Part shown: one piece after another, positions 9,473-16,426 of the stretch
Position numbering within the stretch: the first letter of the stretch is position 1
Layout of the letters: each line of letters begins with the position of its first letter
Assembly (NCBI GenBank): GCA_003427395.1
Contig: BFEA01000366.1
Coordinates: 1,357,882 to 1,379,559, forward strand
Length of the DNA: 21,678 nucleotides
Direction of reading: 5' to 3'
DNA from: Chara braunii
Taxonomy: Eukaryota; Streptophyta; Charophyceae; Charales; Characeae
Position numbers and translations under genes: made by a program
The notes under the pieces: model-generated
Told to the model about the DNA's origin: nothing
What the model saw: the letters and a program-made list of their open reading frames with translations, nothing else
The model's database searches: none

Positions 9473-10711
9473 AATCACTCTGGTAGGTTCAGTTTGCAGG
9501 TTCTTCCTTATCAACACGTTTATCAATGGAAGGTGGAACAGGAGATGATCGTTCACCTACAGCTTTCACTAGAGCCATCCTAACCTCCTATGTCAACTCT
9601 TGGCAACAAAACTTTGAAAGGCAGATAAGCTCATACAACAAAAAAAACACTGAAGAGTTTATACCAGATTTGTGAAACAGTTTGATTGGCTTTAGCACCT
9701 CTTAGTTGCCTTTGTGTTTAGCAATTTTGTCTTCAAACTTGATATTTGGATCGGCTTCCTCATGCCAATCCCCCTGCCCAGAATCAAGTCGAATGGGATA
9801 AGGTGAAACACATGCAAACTGTTTTGTCCTTCTTGGCTACGAAAATGGCATTTTACTTAATCTCATCATCAAATTATACTAAGAGGTGGTCTTGCTCCTT
9901 TCGCCTAAAGGCCCTCCTTGGTGTCCCCCTTTTTGTTGGTATGATTGTGTTTCCACTTCTCACAATTTCTCTTTTTTTTCCTTTTTTTTTCCTTTTTTGT
10001 TCCTGCTCTCATGAAGCCCCTCATCTCTCTCTAAGCTTCATGTCTCCTGGCACTCCCCCTGATTTTACCAATCTATAGCACTCCAGCGCACGCAGCCATC
10101 CGTCCCTCTAGTATGCTATCCTGCCACCCCCACGGCAGGGCCTACCTCATGGCAGACCCCAACTCTCCTAAAGAACTGCTGAGATCTGAACGAACTTTGT
10201 GTGTTTCGACTTCTCTCTTATAGTGAATCAGCAGACGGGAAGGAGCCTAAATCGACGGACAACTGCTGAGATCTGGACAAGCTTGGGTTATATAGCTGCA
10301 GGTAATTCCCTTTCTAGCAGTTATGACCTCGGCAGTGGTTTCAGCAACCTTCATCTTCTCTTCAAAAGGCAAAAAATCAAGGCAATATGGCAGTTTCGGT
10401 GAAAAATCCGGCGAAAATGACACCACCTATTAACCACGTGTGCAACGGATGGGAAATCAACTAGACTGAGGAGCACGGTTGCTGATTCAGCACGAGTCAG
10501 ATGAATTTCACTCCTCAATCTTCCCGAGGTCCTCAAGGTCTTTAGCTTTCCTTTCTCCCGCTTGGGCCCTGGTTTTAATGTTGTCATCATCTCCAGCAAA
10601 CAGTGTAGATCGCAGAGGGAAAAACATTTGGACAACGAATCTGGTCAGTCCTAACCCTTACGACCAGGTCCAAAGTTGTGCCATGATTATCACTGAGTAC
10701 GCTGCTCTTTT
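9473..10711. other. Intronic sequence without recognised feature
   Basis: T-rich patch near 9968-10000 and short ORFs only. Further decayed gypsy sequence upstream of 9472 (minus strand) is possible but not demonstrable. Confidence 0.4.
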
Positions 10712-10820
10712 TTTATATATATAATTTGAACCATTTCTTGATTTTTGTGTGTCATCCTTGCACAGAGGCCATGCTAATCTTCTCTGTATGGTTCCAAATT
10801 TAACGGATGTCCCAAAGGAC
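10712..10820 (-). pseudogene. U6 snRNA retropseudogene 2 (diverged, TA-rich tail)
   Basis: Minus-strand U6-like sequence from 10820 to 10723 with several substitutions (GGAACC for GGAACG, CTCTGTGCAAGG, GGTTCAAATT). The tail is ATATATATAAA rather than pure A. The 8-bp word GCTCTTTT flanks both sides (10704-10711 and 10821-10828), consistent with a target-site duplication. More diverged than the other copies, so probably older. Confidence 0.85.
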
Positions 10821-10869
10821 GCTCTTTTGCTTTTGCAGTGAGACGGTGGATCTGATCTCCGGCAATTCA

Positions 10870-10930
10870 AGCCGGAGCTGGGAAATGGCCCCACTACCCC
10901 GAGCCGAATTGTGAGGTCCCCAGGGCCTGG
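10870..10930 (+). repeat. Diverged copy of the interspersed repeat at 1828
   Basis: CGAATTGTGAGGTCCCCAGG plus upstream GGAGCTGGGAAATGG match 1821-1880 with substitutions. No A tract follows here. A perfect 7-bp hairpin (CTCCGGC at 10857, GCCGGAG at 10871) precedes it. Confidence 0.5.
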
Positions 10931-10939
10931 TCCCACTGG

Positions 10940-11181
10940 GTAGCACAGAGGACAAGATTACGCACCTGAATCTGGATGTGCTTTATGCAGAGATGCAGAA
11001 AAGCAGATCAATCACTATTTTTTGCTCTTCTTGGGAAACACCTCCCCATTCAAGGTCCGACTAGCATAGAGAAATGGATTATGCGCCTGAATCTGGATGT
11101 GTTTTACGCAGAGATGCAGAAAAGCAGAGCAATCAATATTTTCTGCACCTCTTGGCAAACACCCCCCCATTGAAGTGTCAA
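10940..11181. repeat. 121-bp tandem duplication
   Basis: TAGCACAGAG...CCTGAATCTGGATGTG...GCAGAGATGCAGAAAAGCAG recurs 121 bp later (10941 versus 11062) with roughly 85% identity through the CACC(T/C)CCCCATT ends. Confidence 0.8.
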
Positions 11182-11187
11182 ATCTAA

Positions 11188-11284
11188 GGGTCAGATCCCA
11201 CTACCCTGGATTATTCATTTTTGACCCTCGATTACGAAGATCAACGGTCAGAAATGAACAATAGGAGCTAGTGGGATCTGGCCC
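11188..11284. mobile_element. 97-bp hairpin MITE with TAA target duplication (family B, PIF/Harbinger-like)
   Basis: The element is almost entirely self-complementary: GGGTCAGATCCCACTA at the left mirrors TAGTGGGATCTGGCCC at the right, and homology continues to the centre (GAAGATCAACGGTCAG). It is flanked by TAA on both sides (11185-11187 and 11285-11287). GGG termini plus TAA/TTA duplications are typical of PIF/Harbinger (Tourist-like) MITEs. A relative lies at 14884-14982. Confidence 0.8.
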
Positions 11285-11361
11285 TAATTCTTTTTCGTAC
11301 TCACACCTCGCTCCCGGCCTCGTGGATACATTTTCTTTATTTATAAAGCTTTTTGTTTTTG

Positions 11362-11450
11362 CCTTTTGGAACCCTTTTGGGACCCTTTTGGGACCCTTTT
11401 GGGACCCTTTTGGGACCTTTTTGGGACACTTTTGGGACCCTGTTTGGGAC
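11362..11450. repeat. 11-bp tandem array (GGGACCCTTTT) abutting a U6 fragment
   Basis: Eight units, nearly perfect at the far end and more varied next to the U6 fragment. On the minus strand the unit GGGTCCCAAAA resembles the U6 3' end GGTCCAAATT, and the last unit merges with it. Confidence 0.9.
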
Positions 11451-11514
11451 CATTTCTCGACTTATGCGTGTCATCCTTGCGCAGGGGCCATGCTCATCTT
11501 CTCTGTATCGTTCC
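11447..11514 (-). pseudogene. U6 snRNA retropseudogene 3, 5'-truncated
   Basis: The minus strand carries U6 from GGAACGATACAGAGAAGATG through GGTCC; the first ~28 nt of U6 are missing. Instead of an A tail it runs into the 11-bp array. 5' truncation is usual for L1-type reverse transcription. No convincing target duplication. Confidence 0.85.
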
Positions 11515-11540
11515 TTAGCAACTGACAAAGTTTTGAAATG

Positions 11541-11662
11541 ACCAACAGGCCTAGCTCAGTCGGTACACCCATGAACCTGGTCTGAAATAACAGACCTGAG
11601 TTCGGATCCACATAAAACAAGATGACTTTCAAAAGTTTTAAATTGAAAGAAGAATATAGATT

Positions 11663-11690
<28 letters not shown>
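11541..11690 (+). mobile_element. tRNA-derived SINE
   Basis: A box TAGCTCAGTCGG at 11552-11563 and B box AGTTCGGATCC at 11599-11609, spaced as in tRNA genes, with a 6-bp GGTCTG/CAGACC hairpin between them. A ~55-bp AT-rich body and a pure 24-A tail (11667-11690) follow. No acceptor stem closes, so it is not a functional tRNA. Lies 27 bp from U6 fragment 3, in the intron antisense to the gene. Confidence 0.75.
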
Positions 11691-11693
<3 letters not shown>

Positions 11694-11790
11694 CTAATAA
11701 TAATATAATAAATTATACAATAATATAATGACGTCTAACAGAAATGAAGCAGAGACTGACGGCCCCGTGTATAGTGACTGACTGGCTGAC

Positions 11791-12263
11791 CTTAGGGGAA
11801 TGCGGCCGACCACAAGTACTACCCCTCGTTCATTCCTGTAGCTCCTGCTCTGTCGAAGTCGCACACATTGCCGCACAAAGTGATTGGTCACACTGGAGAT
11901 TCGATCCACGTGCATGGGCCATTCTATCCGCTCCCTCTCCCTTACATCTCCACCATCTCCATCCTCCCATTCTCGTCTTCTTCCCCCCATATAGTGCCTT
12001 GCAGGAGACCGTCGCCGATTCTCCCAGCTTCTTTCGCCCATAGCCGCAAGCGAGGAAGAAGACGACAACTTCCAGCGACGAAGACAAAATCCACCATAGC
12101 CCCCATACCCTATCCTTCCCAATTTCCGACTCCTGAATAGGATCCGGCCGTCCAATTCCCTACATGCAGACCTCTGAGAGCAGGACGACGAGGACGAGAA
12201 GTCTAATTCCAAGTTGGCCGTGAAACCGCCCAGCCACGACTCTCTGCAGCCAATGCACTCCAT
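11791..12263 (-). CDS. Exon 1 of SpoU/TrmH-family RNA 2'-O-ribose methyltransferase
   Basis: First coding exon of a two-exon gene whose catalytic half is exon 2 (4350-3522). The ATG at 12263-12261 is chosen because it directly follows a long purine-rich (GAGC)n(GA)n(GGA)n leader. The exon encodes 157 residues plus two bases of a split codon. Residues ~1-95 are rich in Ser, Arg and Gly, compatible with an organelle transit peptide, though targeting is inference. The end (RISSVTNHFV...VRLRQSRSYRN...GVVLVVGRIPL) matches the SpoU substrate-binding N-domain, which in plant homologues (Arabidopsis At4g38020 type) reads like SNPFVKH-VKLR-S-SYR...VLVVG. The exon ends CTAAG at 11791, followed by intron GTCAGC, a weak but legal GT donor. 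Exons 1 and 2 sum to 1,302 nt, divisible by three. Start site moderately sure; exon identity and donor fairly sure. Confidence 0.8.
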
Positions 12264-12288
12264 CCTCCTCCTCCTCCTCCTCCTCCTC

Positions 12289-12348
<60 letters not shown>

Positions 12349-12349
12349 N

Positions 12350-12385
<36 letters not shown>

Positions 12386-12412
12386 CGCTCGCTCGCTCGC
12401 TCGCTCGCTCGC
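12264..12412. repeat. Compound (CCT)n(CT)n(CGCT)n microsatellite, presumed 5' leader of the methyltransferase gene
   Basis: CCT units from 12264, CT units to ~12381, then CGCT units to 12412. On the gene's strand this is a GA-rich tract ending directly at the proposed ATG. GA-rich leaders are common in plant genes, so a role in transcription or translation is possible. A single N at 12349 sits where a T would continue the phase, so it is probably an unresolved base or closed gap and the array length is uncertain. Confidence 0.85.
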
Positions 12413-12507
12413 GTATGTGAGTCCTGCGTCAAGGAACGAGTGCCGCAGTCGACTAGCTCAGACTCCTGCACATTGAGGGCACAGAGAGGAAGCCGTATGG
12501 GGAGGAG

Positions 12508-12625
12508 ATGGCAAGGAACATGAGAGACAGAGAAAGAGACAGACAGAGACAGCGAAAGAGAAAGAGAAAGAGACAGACAGAGACAGAGACAGAGAAAGAG
12601 AAAGAGACAGAGAAACTGCGTTTAG
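12508..12625. repeat. AGAGAC/AGAAAG purine microsatellite
   Basis: Mixed GAGACA and GAGAAA units; ORFs across it are low-complexity artefacts. Confidence 0.8.
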
Positions 12626-12637
12626 CAGAGCACATAA

Positions 12638-12673
12638 TTTTTTATTTTATTATTTTTTTTTTTTTTAAAGAAC
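12638..12673 (-). mobile_element. Tail-only (poly-A) insertion with 12-bp target duplication
   Basis: CAGAGCACATAA occurs at 12626-12637 and again at 12674-12685, flanking only a 36-bp T-rich stretch that reads on the minus strand as GGTTCTTT plus an A-rich tail. This is the expected footprint of a reverse-transcription event aborted in the tail. Confidence 0.6.
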
Positions 12674-12685
12674 CAGAGCACATAA

Positions 12686-13289
12686 ATTTCGCAGGACTTG
12701 GTTCAGTGATGTTCATTTACGAAAAACAAATCATTTACGAAATTTTCAGTTAGAAATGCGACTGAAAAAAAGTGGATACATACAAGAGGATTTTCAAAAT
12801 CTCAACGGCAAACTTTTTTTGCTGTATGTGGCCCGATGGACCACGGATCAGATTTTGAAAACTGACCAGAAGAAATACTACAATTGATCTTACTTCGCCA
12901 AAAGGCCGAGAAAGGTGTTCAAAGAGAATTTCAATGATGTCCAAACTCGGCTCTGTTTTTGTCAATCCGAAAAGCAGTCGTTTTTAAAGTGCAGTGGAGA
13001 AACCGACCGAAACGGAACTGACAGAGGGTTTTCCAAATCTCCACAACAACAAAAATGATAGACAGGGGGGGTTCAAGATCCCAACAAATACAAATATATA
13101 TATATTGTGTATATATAGGCGGACGAAAAGGTCTGAGCAGTATGACGCAGTAGTGAAGAAGGAAGAGTACCGGGATGAAGGAGGAGGATGAGGATGGAGG
13201 AGCAGCAGCAGCAGCAGCAGGAAGAAGAGGAGGAGGAGAAGCAGGAAGGGGAACTGCGCCCGTTTCGGGAAACATGAAACGAGAAAGCG

Positions 13290-13290
<1 letters not shown>
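12686..13290. other. No recognisable gene
   Basis: Contains GAGGATTTTCAAAATCTC, a near-perfect palindrome at 12787, an AT patch (13095-13118) and a GAGGAG/CAG-rich patch at 13178-13250. ORFs are compositional. Confidence 0.4.

Positions 13291-13320
<30 letters not shown>
13291..13320. repeat. (GA)n microsatellite
   Basis: Continuous GA dinucleotides. Confidence 0.9.
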
Positions 13321-13324
<4 letters not shown>

Positions 13325-13390
13325 AGGATGAATGACAAGACGGCGGCCGCAAAGAAATCACAGTAGAAGCGGCGCCAACGATCTTCTCAA

Positions 13391-13434
13391 TCTACGGTCA
13401 GAAACGCAGAATCCGTGTACGTGGGACCTCGCCC
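13391..13434. mobile_element. Half of a family B hairpin MITE
   Basis: ATCTACGGTCAG...GTGGGACCTCGCCC matches the right arm of the element at 14884-14982; the left arm is missing. Confidence 0.5.
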
Positions 13435-13458
13435 GGGGGTAGGAATTGGAAAACGGAA

Positions 13459-13494
<36 letters not shown>
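13459..13494. repeat. 36-base G homopolymer
   Basis: Uninterrupted run of G followed by CGAGAGAGAG. Either a real poly-G tract or a sequencing/assembly artefact, as two-colour sequencers tend to call false G runs. Confidence 0.95.
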
Positions 13495-13740
13495 CGAGAG
13501 AGAGAGAGTAGGGAGATGCGAAGCTTAATTTGTTGGGATATAAATATATATACATATATATAATATTATGTACTACCTACGCCGACGATAATATCCATCA
13601 CTGATTTGTCAAAAAGAAAATCCTGGTGACGTGGATGAAAAAAATTCCAACGGATGGGAATTTAATGGGAATGTTCGAAAGCGAAGGAAGAAGAGAACGG
13701 CGTGATTATATCGGGCCATTTTTCCTTCTTTCGTTTTTCC

Positions 13741-13866
13741 TTTTTTTTTTTTTTTTTTTTTAATTTGGACCATTTCTCGATTTATGCGTGTCATCCTTGC
13801 GCAGGGGCCATGCTAATCTTCTTTCTCTGTATCGTTCCAATTTTAACGGATGTCCCGCACAAGGAC
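13741..13866 (-). pseudogene. U6 snRNA retropseudogene 4, full length with perfect 22-bp target duplication
   Basis: Minus-strand U6 from 13866 to 13762 with an extra AAG in the ACAGAGAAAG region and a changed 5' hairpin (GTCCTTGTGCGGGAC), then 21 A. The 22-bp sequences at 13719-13740 and 13868-13889 are identical, a textbook L1-type target-site duplication. Absence of a T terminator and of the plant upstream element argues against a functional gene. Confidence 0.93.
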
Positions 13867-14073
13867 GTTTTTCCTTCTTTCGTTTTTCCTTCTTTCGTTT
13901 ATTCCAATATGCAGCAGAAGAGGAGGAATATGGAATATGGTCGAAACGGCACCCATAAAGCCAGAATGCGGCGCGCTGTGGCCGCGGCAACGAAAGACAG
14001 ACCCAAGGAACGACCGAGTGATGAAGACATGGGGCTTCGCCGCACATAGGGCTTCGTCGAACCACTCACCGAA

Positions 14074-14126
14074 TTGTCAAAAAGAAAAAAGAAAAAAAAA
14101 AGAAAAAAAAAAGAAAAAAAAAAAAA
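14074..14126. repeat. A-rich tract, (A)nG units
   Basis: Runs of five to twelve A separated by single G; could be a decayed poly-A tail, but no body or target duplication was identified. Confidence 0.6.
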
Positions 14127-14202
14127 CGCTAGGTGCATTTTGCCACGTTGTCGGGAAAGATACGTCCCCCGTTTACACATGCCGCGCCGTGCGGCGATTT
14201 CA

Positions 14203-14334
14203 CTAATAGTAGTAGTAGTAGTAGTAATAGAAGAAGAAGAAGAAGAGGAGGACGAGCAGGAAGAAGAAGAAGAGGAGGAAGAGGAGGAAGAGGAGGAAGA
14301 GGAGGAAGAGGAGGAAGAGGAGGAAGAGGAGCAG
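14203..14334. repeat. AGT/GAA/GAGGAA trinucleotide repeats
   Basis: (AGT)n passes into (GAA)n and then (GAGGAA)n. Acidic or serine-rich translations are artefacts of the repeat. Confidence 0.85.
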
Positions 14335-14449
14335 CGTGAGGGAGCAGGGGGGAAGCAGGGGAAAGCAAGGCGACAAAGTGAAGGAAGACGGCAACCACCA
14401 ACAGCGGGACGGGAACAGCGAAGAGAAGCGACGGAGAGGAGAGGAGAAT

Positions 14450-14883
14450 GACTTACCACTTCCGTTCACGACAAGGATATGGCTATGGCGGAGGGAACGG
14501 CAACGGCGATGGCCGTCGTCGGCGATGGCGATGGAGACGACGACGGCGATGACATAGGAATCAGACTTGCCGGCGATGGCTGGCTGGCTGGTGGATGAGG
14601 GACTTGTCTATCCCATCTACATGGGGTCCGATTCATCGTTGAAGGGCGCATGGTCCCATGATTTGAGCTCCCAACGTATCAACAGTTCCATAGTTGTTCT
14701 TACCATTCACCCGCCCACACAGGAGGTGTACGTCCTACACCTCTCGTCCGGCCGGATTACGGCTGGGCCTCCCTACTACGGTACGTAGTGGTCGCTATGG
14801 CAAAGATGACGTCAACGGTAACTTCTGGTCTCCGTACCGTTCTTCCGCTGTCGGTGGCGCGGGCCCGCTTGTCCCTCTATCCC
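14450..14883. other. GC-richer segment, possible unresolved exon
   Basis: A plus-strand frame from ATG 14450 gives MTYHFRSRQGYGYGGGNGNG, then an Arg-rich run to a stop. On the minus strand GTG|GTAAGTCATT is a strong donor-like sequence near 14455. Neither could be joined to a recognisable gene. Confidence 0.2.
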
Positions 14884-14982
14884 GGGGCAAGGTCCCACTT
14901 GCGCGGATTAGGAGATTTCGGCCGTTGATCTTTGCGATCTACGGTCAGTATCTCTTAATTCGTGCAAGTGGGACCTAGCCCC
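14884..14982. mobile_element. 99-bp hairpin MITE (family B)
   Basis: GGGGCAAGGTCCCACTTGC at the left mirrors GCAAGTGGGACCTAGCCCC at the right, and pairing continues through GATTAGGAGAT / ATCTCTTAATTC. Its centre (TTGATCTTTGCGATCTACGG) matches the element at 11188. No clear 3-bp TAA duplication, so the insertion site may have decayed. Confidence 0.7.
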
Positions 14983-15208
14983 CCGCCTGTCCTGCTATTG
15001 CTCCGCTTCTGAGAGCGAAGTACGCTCCGGGGAGCTACGGCCCCAGAGACCCGTGGTTCTCTTCAGTGGGACAGAGTCCACAGGGGACCCTAGCAAGCCT
15101 ACTGCCTACTACCGGAGTAGGGCTTGTGATCCACAGACTCAAAGTGGAGAGTTTCCCTGAACGGCCAGCACATCGGCGAAGCGAAATTGGGAATAGAAAT
15201 CATCATCC
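14983..15208. other. No recognisable gene
   Basis: Includes a short CTACCGGAGTAG near-palindrome; nothing else supported. Confidence 0.4.
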
Positions 15209-15292
15209 AGCGGCCTACCGGTAGTTCGGTTGGTAAGGCACGCAAGTGGCATTCAGGAGGGGAGGTCTTGCGTCCGATCCCCATTGGCCTAA
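15209..15292 (+). mobile_element. tRNA-like SINE head without tail
   Basis: A box TAGTTCGGTTGGTAAGGC at 15222-15239 and B box GTCCGATCCCC at 15272-15282 at tRNA-like spacing. No closing acceptor stem and no A tail nearby, so probably a SINE fragment rather than a tRNA gene. Confidence 0.6.
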
Positions 15293-15680
15293 CGTAGCTT
15301 CCTCGGCAAGCTTGTTTCCCACCACCTAGAGATAGGACGTCCAGCCGCCCCAGCCGCATTGCGCAAGACTGCTGACGTTCGTAGGGGCTGGGGACCAGAG
15401 GGGAGGCACAGGTCGGCCGCTGCTGTTGATAAATTTCATCAGCGGCCATTTCCGGCCTCCGAAAGTCGCGGTCAGGGGCCCTTGGCCTATGCATGGGCAA
15501 TATACTGGTGGCTTAAAAGAATTAGCCTTTTTTCGGGGGCTCCAGGCTACCAGACCACAATTGCTCTTGGCGCCATCCAAGAAGGGGGGAAAATGCACCA
15601 GGTTTGGCAAAGATCGGCACGTAGTGCAAACAGGTAGTGCAAATCCACCATTCCAAGTACCAGGAACACCGCTTTGAAAC
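15293..15680. other. No recognisable gene
   Basis: Overlapping ORFs on both strands without domain resemblance. Confidence 0.4.
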
Positions 15681-15689
15681 TCGAGCAGC

Positions 15690-15905
15690 GCTGCAAGCAC
15701 GCCATCACCAGGAGTTACACTGCAAGCACGTCCTATGCTGCAAGCACACCGTCAAGCGCATGATCCAACTGTTTGGACCACAAGCAGTGCTGCAAGCACA
15801 CCCGGTGCATCTAAAGGTGATTGACAACATCACCAGGGAGAATATGCGCATGTGCAGTCGCCGTATACACAGCTGCAAGCTCACAGCACTGCGCTGTTGC
15901 AAGGT
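15690..15905. repeat. Dispersed CTGCAAGCAC motif cluster
   Basis: CTGCAAGCAC or close variants occur at about 15691, 15720, 15740, 15791 and 15872, with a decayed copy near 15893, at irregular spacing. Confidence 0.6.
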
Positions 15906-16142
15906 ACGTCCACAGCCGAAATGGATACCCGCTCGCCCACTTCACCTGCCCCATCTGCACGTCCTCGCTCAGGGGCTTCTTCTACCTCCCCTTCCCTTTT
16001 CTTCCCAACCTTGCCCAACACATTCACAAGGCATCTTCCACCTCCCCTTTGCCGAAAACGTTTGCAGGGCATTCTCTACCACCCCTTCCCTTTCCATCCC
16101 GATCTTGCCCAACAAGTTCACTCGCCCGCTGGGGCATCTTCT

Positions 16143-16170
16143 TTTTTTTTTTCTTTTTTTCTTTTTTTTT
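16143..16170 (-). mobile_element. Tail-only (poly-A) insertion with perfect 17-bp target duplication
   Basis: CCGCTGGGGCATCTTCT is present at 16126-16142 and 16171-16187, and between them is only 28 bases of T with two C. On the minus strand this is a bare A tail. Confidence 0.6.
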
Positions 16171-16198
16171 CCGCTGGGGCATCTTCTAATTCCCTTCC

Positions 16199-16326
16199 TT
16201 TTTTTTTTTTTTTCAAAAACAAATGCTCCAGTCTATTCGTGGGGAGCAGCATGTGCTGGGAACCGGGCCCAGCATCCCATATCGAATCGTACAGATCATT
16301 GAGAACATTTGAGAACATTGAGATCA
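16199..16326 (-). mobile_element. 128-bp poly-A-tailed retro-insertion of unknown source
   Basis: The minus strand carries a ~110-bp body ending GAGCATTTGTTTTTG followed by 15 A. Flanks TAATTCCCTTCC (16187-16198) and TAACTCCCCTTCC (16327-16339) resemble a target duplication with one substitution and one indel, although the surrounding minisatellite could supply such similarity. No pol III boxes or known snRNA were recognised in the body. Confidence 0.5.
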
Positions 16327-16426
16327 TAACTCCCCTTCCATCCCAATTTCACCCAACATGTTCGCAGGGCATCGTCTACCTCCCTTTCCCTTTCTATCCC
16401 GATCTCGCCCAGCAAGTTCACAACGG

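Larger units (their letters stand above)
4351..11790 (-). other. 7,440-bp phase-2 intron of the SpoU methyltransferase gene
   Basis: The donor is AAG|GTCAGC at 11790 and the acceptor is ACAACAG at 4351, inferred from protein-domain continuity and reading phase. The intron contains nearly every repeat class in the window: MITE-like elements, minisatellites, a gypsy fragment, three U6-derived copies (all in the sense of the host gene) and a SINE. I saw no additional exon: the substrate-binding domain at the end of exon 1 continues directly into exon 2 as in plant homologues. Confidence 0.75.
15970..16426. repeat. ~57-bp minisatellite, about five units, broken by two insertions
   Basis: Units begin GGGCATCTTCTACCTCCCCT and end CGATCTTGCCCAACAAGTTC. 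One unit is split at 16143 and again at 16199 by poly-T-bounded insertions; removing both restores a normal unit. ORFs here are repeat-driven. Confidence 0.75.

Noticed and set aside
13604-14090. TTGTCAAAAAGAAAA repeated at ~13605 and ~14076 as a target duplication
   Set aside because: The A-rich tract follows rather than precedes the second copy, so the geometry does not fit a retro-insertion; A-rich words repeat easily.
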